Source: Hespellia sp. (GTDB taxonomy: Bacteria; Bacillota; Clostridia; Lachnospirales; Lachnospiraceae). From it: 64,000 nt of DNA. The DNA is taken from assembly GCA_022790755.1 (NCBI GenBank), contig JAAVXR010000014.1, positions 1-64,000 on the forward strand, read 5' to 3'. Below, one piece after another: positions 52,828-60,508 of the stretch; the first letter of the stretch is position 1; the number at the start of each line of letters is the position of its first letter. The notes below the pieces were generated by a model. The model ran no database searches. It was not told where the DNA came from and was given only the letters and a program-made list of their open reading frames with translations. Made by a program: the position numbers and the translations under genes.

Positions 52828-54154
52828 AATGGTATTTGTTTCGCTTAAATGCCAGAAAGAAAATTGTGACTGTCAATGCCAGAATTTCTGCGATTACGAC
52901 TGCGAGCCAAATACCTTTAACACCCAGGAAAATGGGAAGGATTAAGACCATACTTACCTGGAAAATCAAAGTTCTCAGAAAGGAAATCATAGCAGAAGTT
53001 AAGCCATCTCCCAGAGCTGTAAAAAAGCCAGATCCCCAGATGTTGAATCCAATAAGTAAATATGATATTGCATACAGTCGGAAACCGGTACTTGTTAAGT
53101 GATAGAGTTCTGCATCATATCCAACAAATATTCCCGTCAAAGGGTGAGCCAAGGTTTCTGCTAAAAATGTTATGATCAGTCCGGCTGTTCCAATGATAGA
53201 AAGGCTTTTTCGGAATAAATTTCGGAGTTCTGTCTGATTTCCAGCCCCGTAATGATATCCAACGACAGGTGCACTTCCGATGGAATAACCGAGATATACA
53301 GCGGCAAATATAAAATTAGCATACATAATAACGCCGTATGCGGCGACTCCGTTTTCACCGGCAAACCGCATTAATTGATAATTATATAAAATATTGACAA
53401 TAGAAGACGATACACTTGTCATCAATTCAGAAGAGCCATTGGTGCAAGTTTTGAGGAGTACCTTTCCATAAAATTTTGTTTTTCTTAAACGTAACAGACT
53501 GTTGTTTCGTTTCGAAGAAAAGTAGATCACAGGAAAGAATCCTCCCACAAATTCTCCAACAGCCGTTGCGGCGGCGGCACCTGCAAGTCCCCAATGGAAG
53601 ACGACGATAAATACAAAATCGAGTATGATATTTGTGACGCCAGCGAAAATTGACATTTTCAAGCTTAATTCAGGTTTTTCGGCTGTGACAAAAAAGCTTT
53701 GGAAAATGATCTGTAACATAAAAGGAGTCAGGGAAATCATTAAAATTCTTCCATAAATGACACATTGGGTGAGCAGTTCCCCGGTAGCTCCCAGAAACAT
53801 AGAAATTTGTGGCATAAAAATAAAACCAATTGCAGCAATAACAACACCCACTCCAATTGCAATATAAATCAACATGGAGAAATATTTATGTGCCAACTCT
53901 TTTTGTCCTTCTCCAAGTGTGATGGAAACAATGGCACTTCCTCCAGTACCAATCATGAAACCAATCGTGCTGAGTCCCATTAGGATTGGCATAACCAGGT
54001 TAAGTGCGGCAAAGGGTGTTTTTCCTACGAAATTGGATACAAATAAACCGTCTATGATACCATAAACGGATGTACATATCATCATGATGATAGAAGGAGT
54101 TGTAAATCGTAATAACTTTTTAAATGTAAAATGATCAGATAATTTTATTCTCAT
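52820..54154 (-). CDS. MATE-family multidrug/cation efflux transporter
   Basis: A membrane protein of 444 residues with about twelve hydrophobic segments in two halves, the MATE layout. Family patterns are LLRFTTPSIIMMICTSVYGIIDGLFVSNFVG near the start, ALNLVMPILMGLSTIGFMIGTGGSAIVSI next, and SIGSAPVVGYHYGAGNQTELRNLFRKSL in the second half. These transporters export drugs or metabolites using a Na+ or H+ gradient. I start at 54154 (MRIKLSDHFTFKK); the open frame extends 19 codons upstream, but that stretch contains a consensus promoter. No ribosome-binding site precedes the ATG. Confidence 0.9.
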   Translation of the reverse strand: MRIKLSDHFTFKKLLRFTTPSIIMMICTSVYGIIDGLFVSNFVGKTPFAALNLVMPILMGLSTIGFMIGTGGSAIVSITLGEGQKELAHKYFSMLIYIAIGVGVVIAAIGFIFMPQISMFLGATGELLTQCVIYGRILMISLTPFMLQIIFQSFFVTAEKPELSLKMSIFAGVTNIILDFVFIVVFHWGLAGAAAATAVGEFVGGFFPVIYFSSKRNNSLLRLRKTKFYGKVLLKTCTNGSSELMTSVSSSIVNILYNYQLMRFAGENGVAAYGVIMYANFIFAAVYLGYSIGSAPVVGYHYGAGNQTELRNLFRKSLSIIGTAGLIITFLAETLAHPLTGIFVGYDAELYHLTSTGFRLYAISYLLIGFNIWGSGFFTALGDGLTSAMISFLRTLIFQVSMVLILPIFLGVKGIWLAVVIAEILALTVTIFFLAFKRNKYHYA

Positions 54155-54161
54155 ATCAGAT

Positions 54162-54190
54162 AGTCTATTATTATTTTTAGGAAATGTCAA
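54162..54190 (-). promoter_or_regulatory. Consensus promoter immediately before the MATE start codon
   Basis: On the minus strand TTGACA (54185-54190), 17-bp spacer, TAGACT (54162-54167). The start codon begins seven bases after the -10, so the transcript would begin at or next to the ATG. Confidence 0.7.
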
Positions 54191-54226
54191 GCATAATAGG
54201 TGACCCTGCATTCTTAAACGTGTATA

Positions 54227-54268
54227 AAGAAAACGCCTCCTTATGTTGAAAAAGGAGACGTCTTCTTT
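54227..54268 (-). terminator. Terminator after the zinc-ribbon membrane protein gene
   Basis: An imperfect 15-bp stem (AAGAAAACGCCTCCTT at 54227-54242 with AAGGAGACGTCTTCTT at 54252-54267) with a T-rich flank on both strands. It separates the gene at 54274 from the MATE promoter. Confidence 0.7.
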
Positions 54269-54273
54269 TGCAT

Positions 54274-55611
54274 TTAATATTCGTCATAATCATCGTCAAA
54301 TGGATCGTCATAATCGTCATTGTCGTCATCATAATAATCATCGTCACCATCGCGCAATAAAATGGCGAAGGCCACAAAAGTAATTACCAATATGATGGAT
54401 AGGATGGCTCCAATGAGTAACCACTTATCATCTCCTCTTTTTAGGAAGGTGAATATACCACTGCCTGCGCATAACAGGATCGGAATGATAAATGCGGTAA
54501 AAGAGCGCTTACTCTTCATAATTAATGTAATCAAACCAGTAATGAGCAAACAAAGAGCAAGAATTAAATAAGTAGTTGAAGTAGTAATCTTTCCTCCAGA
54601 AGTGATACCGTCTAATTTTGCCATGACAGCTTTGAATCCGAAGAATACAGCACACAAAATTGTGAGGATTCCAATAATAAGACGAGGAATCTCATAAGTT
54701 GGTACTGGTGGTTCTTCCGGGATGCTTGGTTTTGGGGCTTGCTTTGCCGGTTGAGGATGATTGGTTACATGCCTTTCTGAGGAGCCTGTAGAAGAAGGCC
54801 GTTTCTTTTTCCGGGGTTGTTGGTGTTGATTTCCGGAATCTGAGGTTAGCATGTCTTCATAATTTCTTTTTACAGCGGATTCACGTTTTTTACGTACGTT
54901 TTCCGGAGGAATATTCCCGTACTGAGATTTTTTCTTTTCAGTAGGATGGGATGTAGAGTGTTCTAAATTTTCATTTCCCGAATGCGGTGATCTTTTTCGA
55001 GTACTATTTGGACGTTTGGTTCTTTCAGGTTTCGAATTATTTGCCGTTTTAGTCGAACTATCAACATTTTTTGAAGAATCGTTGATTTTTGAAGAACTAT
55101 TGGTTTTGGAAGCGCCAGCAGCTTTTGGAGATCGGCCAGCTTTCGAAGTACTAGCAGATTTGGAAGCATCCTCGGTTTTGGAAGCACTAGCAACTTTTGA
55201 AGATTGGTTGGCTTTCGAGATACTGGCAGCTTTTGGAGAACCATTGGCCTTGGAAATATTTTCTGATTTTTTGGAGTTACCAGATTTGGAAGCATCTGCT
55301 ATTTTTGCTGAAGTCTCTGGTTTAGAAGTCTCTGCTATTTTTGCTGGAGTCTCTGTCTTGGATGCTTCTGTTATTTTTACGGAGTCCTTGTTGATAGTTG
55401 GATAGGCTGTTTTTGAAGAGTCGATTGTTTTTTTTGTAGCATTCGCGGTTTTGGCTTCCATCGCTTTTTTTTGGCGCTGTTTGTCCAAGTTCCACTTTTT
55501 CCTACAGTCTCGACATATTGCAAATTCATTTAAGATCGGCTCACCATTATCATCAAGGCCCACTTGTATTTTCTGTAATTCTACATCTTTGCCACATTTT
55601 GGACACTTCAT
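54274..55611 (-). CDS. Zinc-ribbon, low-complexity linker, four-TM protein
   Basis: A 445-residue protein of unknown function with a clear domain order. Residues 3-36 form a zinc ribbon (CPKCGK ... CRDC). Residues about 50-200 are a Lys/Ser/Ala-rich stretch of irregular repeats of the form SK-x-(5-7)-SK (SKANGSPKAASISKANQSSK). A basic Pro-rich region follows to about 300. Four hydrophobic segments come next (RLIIGILTILCAVFFGF, YLILALCLLITGLITLIM, FIIPILLCAGSGIFTFL, LLIGAILSIILVITFVAFAILL), and the C-terminus is a strongly acidic Asp/Tyr tail. The basic linker and acidic tail could interact. It is a single gene with its own terminator. Confidence 0.8.
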   Translation of the reverse strand: MKCPKCGKDVELQKIQVGLDDNGEPILNEFAICRDCRKKWNLDKQRQKKAMEAKTANATKKTIDSSKTAYPTINKDSVKITEASKTETPAKIAETSKPETSAKIADASKSGNSKKSENISKANGSPKAASISKANQSSKVASASKTEDASKSASTSKAGRSPKAAGASKTNSSSKINDSSKNVDSSTKTANNSKPERTKRPNSTRKRSPHSGNENLEHSTSHPTEKKKSQYGNIPPENVRKKRESAVKRNYEDMLTSDSGNQHQQPRKKKRPSSTGSSERHVTNHPQPAKQAPKPSIPEEPPVPTYEIPRLIIGILTILCAVFFGFKAVMAKLDGITSGGKITTSTTYLILALCLLITGLITLIMKSKRSFTAFIIPILLCAGSGIFTFLKRGDDKWLLIGAILSIILVITFVAFAILLRDGDDDYYDDDNDDYDDPFDDDYDEY

Positions 55612-55743
55612 TTGTATTCCTCACTTTCATAAGTCGATTCATGATTTCCTTTATCTATGCGTGTTTCACAGCGCTTTCGTGCCTATTATAACATTATGTT
55701 GTGGGAAGAACAATGAAAAAATCATATAAAGAATAAAAATGAA

Positions 55744-55793
55744 ATGTCCCTATAGCCGGATAGCGTATGAAAACCATCCAGTTATAGGGACAT
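55744..55793 (-). terminator. Terminator of the small unknown gene
   Basis: ATGTCCCTATA (55744-55754) and TATAGGGACAT (55783-55793) form an 11-bp stem with an inner GGAT/ATCC helix. On the minus strand it is followed by TTTCATTTTTATT. Confidence 0.75.
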
Positions 55794-55816
55794 GTTCTGT
55801 AAAAATCTCTCACAGA

Positions 55817-56023
55817 TCATTCATAGTCATGTTCCGGTTTCATATGAACAGTAGGAGACTGGTAGCGATAGACTTCTTCATATGACTCTCGTTCAGCTTT
55901 ATTCGATGGGAGCCAGGGAATCAATCCAGTGCAATCCCGAAGAGAGGCCGAATTTCCCAGATAATCATACTGGTCAATTATTCGCCGGTTTTCTTCTGCA
56001 TCATAGGAACTGTCTTTGAACAT
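55817..56023 (-). CDS. Small hypothetical protein (68 residues)
   Basis: A short soluble protein, MFKDSSYDAEENRRIIDQYD to the end TVHMKPEHDYE, rich in Asp, Glu and Tyr. No signal peptide, membrane segment or Cys pair is visible. I do not recognise the family. The start at 56023 follows AGAGGTGA; the open frame continues 16 codons upstream without a site. A strong terminator and a good ribosome-binding site support a real gene. It stands alone between minus-strand and plus-strand neighbours. Confidence 0.6.
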   Translation of the reverse strand: MFKDSSYDAEENRRIIDQYDYLGNSASLRDCTGLIPWLPSNKAERESYEEVYRYQSPTVHMKPEHDYE

Positions 56024-56212
56024 AGTCTCACCTCTTATTTGATGTGATGCACCTTCGATAAAAAGGTACACTATGTAGTATAAAAATAAATAATAAAATT
56101 ATACGAAATGTACAAAAATAAAGAATACTTCTTGAACAATGAATTGAGAAAACGGTATAATGAAATTCAAATAAAGAAAATTACTTGTAAATAAAAATGG
56201 AGGGACGTAGTT

Positions 56213-56935
56213 ATGAAGATCATAGCAGATACACATGCACATTCTTTGATGAGTGGACATGCGTACAGCACAATTCGGGAGATGGCGAGATCTGCAGCGA
56301 CAAAAGGAATTGAGATACTTGCATTGACAGAACATGCACCGGAACTGGAGGGATCTTGTAAACGAGTTTATTTTGAAAATATAAAAGTAGTGCCGCGGGA
56401 ATTGGAGGGGATTCAGGTTTTGTTCGGTGCGGAATTGAATATTTTGGATTCAGAAGGACATCTTGATTTACCACCTCAATTGTGTGCGTCTTTGGACATT
56501 ATAGTAGCAAGTATTCATGGCCTTTGCTATCGGTCAAATGCTTCCTGTGAAGAAAATACACAGGCGTATTTGAAAGTTATGGAATATCCGTATGTCAATG
56601 TGATCGGACACCCGGATGATGGACATTATCCAGTCGATTTTGAGCGACTAGTGCTGAAAGCGAAAGAAACACATACATTGTTGGAAGTGAATAATTCTTC
56701 CTTGCGGCCGGGAGGATTTCGGATTCATACACATGAGAATATGATGCAGATTTTGAAATTATGCAAAAAGTATAAGGTTCCAGTAACGACGGCAAGTGAT
56801 GCACATGTGGATGTAGATGCCGCGAATTTTACATATGTGGAACAACTTTTAGAAGAATGTGAATTTCCGGAAGAGTTGGTTGTGACGACTGATTTTGAAA
56901 AACTCAAACCTTATCTGAACAGATACAAAAAATAG
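56213..56935 (+). CDS. PHP-domain phosphoesterase (YcdX type)
   Basis: A 240-residue PHP protein with the metal-binding motifs of the family: IADTHAHSLMSGHAYSTIREM (HxH), LALTEHAP, IVASIHG, VNVIGHPDDGHYP and VTTASDAHVDVDAAN. These match the YcdX-like phosphatase group rather than histidinol phosphatase HisK or the polymerase PHP domains. The substrate is unknown. The start follows GGAGGG. It is followed by a TrpR-like gene 68 nt later. Confidence 0.9.
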   Translation: MKIIADTHAHSLMSGHAYSTIREMARSAATKGIEILALTEHAPELEGSCKRVYFENIKVVPRELEGIQVLFGAELNILDSEGHLDLPPQLCASLDIIVASIHGLCYRSNASCEENTQAYLKVMEYPYVNVIGHPDDGHYPVDFERLVLKAKETHTLLEVNNSSLRPGGFRIHTHENMMQILKLCKKYKVPVTTASDAHVDVDAANFTYVEQLLEECEFPEELVVTTDFEKLKPYLNRYKK

Positions 56936-57003
56936 TAGATTTTAAAAGTTTAATGTGTTAAAATTTAAAAGTGGGTATTTGGAACGATAAAGGAGAATGA
57001 GTT

Positions 57004-57312
57004 ATGAGTAAGAAAATCAAGACAGAGGCGGTTGATTATCTGTTTCAAGCAATTTTAAGCCTCAAGGATAAGGAAGAATGTTATACATTTTTCGAGGATA
57101 TCTGCACCATCAATGAATTATTATCTTTATCTCAGCGTTTTGAGGTGGCAAGAATGCTCAGAGAACATAAGACGTATCTGGAGATTGCGGAAAAGACAGG
57201 AGCTTCTACAGCGACAATCAGCAGAGTGAATCGTTCTTTGAATTATGGAAATGACGGTTATGACATGGTGTTTGAGAGAATTAGTCGGGAAGAGAATGGG
57301 GAAAATTCTTAG
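57004..57312 (+). CDS. YerC/YecD family TrpR-related protein
   Basis: A 102-residue DNA-binding protein of the TrpR superfamily, YerC/YecD subgroup found in Firmicutes. The core pattern LKDKEECYTFFEDICTINEL, then SQRFEVARMLREHKTYLEIAEKTGASTATISRVNRSLNYG, is typical; the HTH is residues about 55-80. Its ligand and operon targets are not established, and there is no trp gene nearby. The start follows AAAGGAG. A bidirectional terminator follows. Confidence 0.92.
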   Translation: MSKKIKTEAVDYLFQAILSLKDKEECYTFFEDICTINELLSLSQRFEVARMLREHKTYLEIAEKTGASTATISRVNRSLNYGNDGYDMVFERISREENGENS

Positions 57313-57320
57313 TATCAAGG

Positions 57321-57360
57321 AAAAACAGCGTATCGAAAGAAAAGGATACGCTGTTTTTCT
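57321..57360. terminator. Bidirectional terminator
   Basis: AAAAACAGCGTATC (57321-57334) pairs perfectly with GATACGCTGTTTTT (57345-57358). A/T runs on both sides make it work for the TrpR-like gene and the convergent DUF1836 gene. Confidence 0.9.
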
Positions 57361-57362
57361 GT

Positions 57363-57965
57363 CTATTCTGTTCCTTTGGATGAGGGCAATTCGTCAATCA
57401 GTTTTTCGATTAGATTTTTTTTCACATACACATCAAAACTTAAATTGCAGATAAATGAAAATAATTGTAGATAGGCGCGATCTTCTTTTGGAACGTTTTG
57501 AAATGTAGATTCTGCAAGATGGTAAATCTGTTGTATTTCCTCTTGAAGTGCATCAATCCTACTTTTTTCGAGTTCACATACTTCTTCATAGATTGCGTCA
57601 ATCTGGAGAGGGGTATCCGTGTGAAAATAGTGTTCTGTGATAGGTTTTAGCAAACTTTCAATGTCTTTTATAGATAAAATATTCTTAAAATAATAGATAA
57701 AAATCAGAACAAGTACATGTTCTTTGGAATATTTTTTCTTTGTTGGCGGAGGAAGCAGATTATTTTTGGCATAATTATTAATCATCGTTTTAGTCAGGAT
57801 CTTATCTTCCGGGTATCGCTTTGTGGTAGCCAATTCTGTTTCCATAAGGGTTGTTACTTGATCCATATACAAATCTATATTTGGTATATTCTTAAGCGGG
57901 ATAAAGTCAATTCTGGATAAACTTTCTAAAATACTGTTCAACATATCGTTTGTGTCAATCGTCAT
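57363..57965 (-). CDS. DUF1836 domain protein
   Basis: A 200-residue protein of the DUF1836 family, which is common in Clostridia and Bacilli. The conserved region (RYPEDKILTKTMINNYAKNN, LLPPPTKKKYSKEHVLVLIFIYYFKNILS) resembles the helix-turn-helix of MerR-type regulators, so a DNA-binding role is plausible. The C-terminal half is helical without recognised motifs. The start follows GAGGTGAT. It shares a bidirectional terminator with the convergent TrpR-like gene. Confidence 0.82.
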   Translation of the reverse strand: MTIDTNDMLNSILESLSRIDFIPLKNIPNIDLYMDQVTTLMETELATTKRYPEDKILTKTMINNYAKNNLLPPPTKKKYSKEHVLVLIFIYYFKNILSIKDIESLLKPITEHYFHTDTPLQIDAIYEEVCELEKSRIDALQEEIQQIYHLAESTFQNVPKEDRAYLQLFSFICNLSFDVYVKKNLIEKLIDELPSSKGTE

Positions 57966-58092
57966 AAAATCACCTCAATATAGTTATTATATAGTATTAA
58001 AAACCATATGACAAGAGGTTTTGAAAATCAATTTATAATTAAATTTGATACTGATTTGATAAAGTCGATTCAATGAAATTTTTTGATATTTC

Positions 58093-58120
58093 TTGACATA
58101 TGAAAAAAAGGTGGTAAAAT
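58093..58120 (+). promoter_or_regulatory. Consensus promoter of the marR-ABC exporter operon
   Basis: TTGACA (58093-58098), 16-bp spacer, TAAAAT (58115-58120). Transcription would start near 58127, inside the direct repeats. Confidence 0.78.
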
Positions 58121-58165
58121 AGTTCGATAACAAACAGTTTAATACTGAACAGTTCAATGAGGAAT
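58121..58165 (+). repeat. Three 15-bp direct repeats, probable MarR operator array
   Basis: AGTTCGATAACAAAC, AGTTTAATACTGAAC and AGTTCAATGAGGAAT follow each other without a gap from the edge of the -10 box. Each begins AGTTYRAT. The middle unit also has an inverted GTT-N6-GAAC character. Their position over the transcription start suits repression by the product of the first gene. Confidence 0.7.
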
Positions 58166-58288
58166 TATTTGATGCGAAGTAATATGAGAGGATAATTGAT
58201 CTTGTACAATTTGGCATGGAATAATTTCGTGAAAGCTGATGAGCTATTGTGTGATTTGGAGTTTAATTTTATAAGGAGGAATGTGAAA

Positions 58289-58795
58289 ATGGAACATCGG
58301 TCGGAAGGTGTGGGCTTTGAGGTTCGAAAGCTGGATCATATATTGTCTCGAAATCTGGAAATGATGGTGAAGGCAGCGGAGATTGATCAGGCTACGTTTA
58401 TGCATGGCTGGATTATACGGTATTTGTATGAGAACATGAATTCCGAGATATATCAGAAGGATTTAGAGAGACATTTCTCGATTGGGAGATCGACAGTGAC
58501 CAATATTATTCAGTTGATGGAGAAAAAAGGATATATTAGCCGAGAATCGGTATCTTCTGATGCCAGGCTGAAACGGGTAATTTTGACACGAAAGGGTGTG
58601 GAGAGTTATGAGAAGATTGAGGCAATTATCAATGTATTGAATGAAAAGATGCTGAAAGGGATTACAGAGGATGAGTTGCGCATATTCTTGCAGGTGATTC
58701 ATAAGATTGAAGACAATATGAGCTGCAAGAAACTATGTGGAAAAAAGGAGGTTTTTCATGCTGAGAACAATCTTGAAGGAAGTAAAGGAGTATAA
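58289..58795 (+). CDS. MarR-family transcriptional regulator
   Basis: A 168-residue winged-helix protein. The N-terminal helix (EVRKLDHILSRNLEMMVKAA) and the HTH with wing (KDLERHFSIGRSTVTNIIQL, MEKKGYISRESVSSDARLKR) are typical of MarR regulators that sense small molecules. It probably represses the following exporter genes through the direct repeats upstream. The start at 58289 follows AAGGAGG. Its last 38 nt overlap the next gene, so translation is coupled. Confidence 0.92.
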   Translation: MEHRSEGVGFEVRKLDHILSRNLEMMVKAAEIDQATFMHGWIIRYLYENMNSEIYQKDLERHFSIGRSTVTNIIQLMEKKGYISRESVSSDARLKRVILTRKGVESYEKIEAIINVLNEKMLKGITEDELRIFLQVIHKIEDNMSCKKLCGKKEVFHAENNLEGSKGV

Positions 58796-60506
58796 AACGG
58801 CGACGATTATTACCCCGCTATTTATGATTTTGGAAGTCTTAATGGAGACATTGATTCCGTTTTTGATGGCTTCCATCATTGATCAAGGGGTAAATGCCGG
58901 AAATATTGATTACATTTACAAGGTCGGAGGTGTTATGGTAGCGGCAGCAGCGACAGGACTTCTGGCAGGTATCGCGGGAGGTCGGTATGGAGCGAAGGCA
59001 TCCGCCGGATTTGCAAAGAATCTCAGAGAAGCGATGTTCCAGCGGATTCAGACATTTTCTTTTGCGAATATCGACAGATTCAGTACTGCAGGTCTGATTA
59101 CCAGATTGACGACGGATGTTACCAATATTCAGAACGCGTATCAGATGGTTTTGCGTATGTTTACAAGAGCGCCGGCAAGTCTTTTGTGCGCAATGATTAT
59201 GGCATTTCGGATTAATGCTCGTTTGTCGATGATTTATTTGTTTGCGGTTATGATCCTGGGCGTTTTACTGATGATGATTATGAAACATGCTACAAGTTAT
59301 TTTCAGCAGGCATTTCCCAAATATGATGAGATGAATGCCTCGGTGCAGGAAAATGTTTCGGCGATCCGTGTGGTGAAGGCCTATGTCAGAGAAGAGCAGG
59401 AGACTAGTAAATTTCATAAAGCGAGTGAAAATATTTATCGAATCTTTGTCAAGGCAGAATGTAATTTGGTGTACAATGCGCCTTTGATGCAATTTACCGT
59501 GTACAGTTGTATTCTACTGATCAGTTGGATCGGAGCGAAAATGATCGTATCTTCCACACTCACAACAGGAGAATTGATGAGTCTTCTGGCCTATTGTATG
59601 AATATCCTGATGAGTCTGATGATGATGTCGATGGTGTTCGTTATGGTTTCCATGAGTTCGGCAAGTATGAAGCGAATTTCAGAAGTGCTTCTGGAAGAAA
59701 ATAGCCTGAAAAGCCCAAAAAATCCAGTATTTGAGGTGGAAGATGGCAGCATTGAGTTTCGGCATGTGGATTTTGCGTATAATGAAGACAGCTTTGAGCC
59801 GGTTTTGAAGGACATTGATTTGAAGATCCATTCGGGAGAGACGATTGGAATTCTGGGAGGGACCGGGAGCGCCAAAACCAGTCTGGTCAATCTGATCAGC
59901 CGCCTGTACGACGTGACGGCTGGAGAGATTCTTGTCGGAGGAAAAAATGTAAAGACATATGATATGGAAGCGCTCCGCAATCAAGTATCTGTAGTGCTGC
60001 AAAATAATGTGCTGTTTTCCGGTTCTATTCTGGAAAATCTGCGTTGGGGAAATGCGGAGGCATCTGAGAAGGAATGCCAGGAGGCTTGTCGTCTGGCTTG
60101 TGCAGATGAGTTTATCCAGAAATTCCCTGAGCAGTATGAGACACATATTGAACAAGGGGGGAGTAATGTGTCGGGTGGACAAAGGCAGCGGCTTTGTATT
60201 GCTCGGGCGCTTTTGAAACGGCCGAAGATTCTGATTCTGGACGACAGCACCAGTGCGGTGGATACGGCTACAGACGCGAAAATCAGGCGAGCCTTCCGGG
60301 AAGAAATACCGAATACTACGAAATTAATTATTGCTCAGAGGATTTCCAGTGTGCAGGATGCAGATCGGATTCTTGTGATGGAGGAAGGAAAGGTTCATGG
60401 GTTCGGAACGCATGAGGAATTGCTTCTGGCAGATGAGATCTACCGTGAGGTGTATGAGTCTCAGACACAAGGAGGCGGTGATTTTGATGAAAAGGCAGGT
60501 GAATAG
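58758..60506 (+). CDS. Heterodimeric ABC exporter subunit with degenerate ATP site
   Basis: A 582-residue half-transporter: six transmembrane segments (TATIITPLFMILEVLMETLI onward), then the ABC domain. Walker A reads GGTGSAKT (near residue 367) with Ala in place of the usual Gly. The signature is VSGGQRQR, Walker B is ILILDDSTSAVD with Asp instead of the catalytic Glu, and the switch residue is Gln (IIAQRISSV) instead of His. These are the marks of the inactive half in heterodimeric exporters such as TM287/288 or BmrCD. The start at 58758 follows AAGGAGG inside marR. Confidence 0.92.
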   Translation: MLRTILKEVKEYKTATIITPLFMILEVLMETLIPFLMASIIDQGVNAGNIDYIYKVGGVMVAAAATGLLAGIAGGRYGAKASAGFAKNLREAMFQRIQTFSFANIDRFSTAGLITRLTTDVTNIQNAYQMVLRMFTRAPASLLCAMIMAFRINARLSMIYLFAVMILGVLLMMIMKHATSYFQQAFPKYDEMNASVQENVSAIRVVKAYVREEQETSKFHKASENIYRIFVKAECNLVYNAPLMQFTVYSCILLISWIGAKMIVSSTLTTGELMSLLAYCMNILMSLMMMSMVFVMVSMSSASMKRISEVLLEENSLKSPKNPVFEVEDGSIEFRHVDFAYNEDSFEPVLKDIDLKIHSGETIGILGGTGSAKTSLVNLISRLYDVTAGEILVGGKNVKTYDMEALRNQVSVVLQNNVLFSGSILENLRWGNAEASEKECQEACRLACADEFIQKFPEQYETHIEQGGSNVSGGQRQRLCIARALLKRPKILILDDSTSAVDTATDAKIRRAFREEIPNTTKLIIAQRISSVQDADRILVMEEGKVHGFGTHEELLLADEIYREVYESQTQGGGDFDEKAGE

Positions 60507-60508
60507 AT

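Larger units (their letters stand above)
57966..58288. other. Regulatory intergenic region ahead of marR
   Basis: A 323-bp AT-rich gap between divergent genes. It holds a consensus promoter (58093-58120), three 15-bp direct repeats (58121-58165) and the marR ribosome-binding site AAGGAGG (58273-58279). An open frame starting at 58196 runs into marR but its first 31 codons have no site or protein-like character. Confidence 0.7.

Noticed and set aside
55016-55405. Repeats that might suggest a CRISPR array
   Set aside because: The repeats are irregular, in frame and encode the Ser/Lys/Ala linker of a protein; there are no identical repeats with unique spacers.
58196-58288. N-terminal extension of the MarR protein
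   Set aside because: The first possible codon is a TTG with no ribosome-binding site, while ATG 58289 has AAGGAGG at good spacing.
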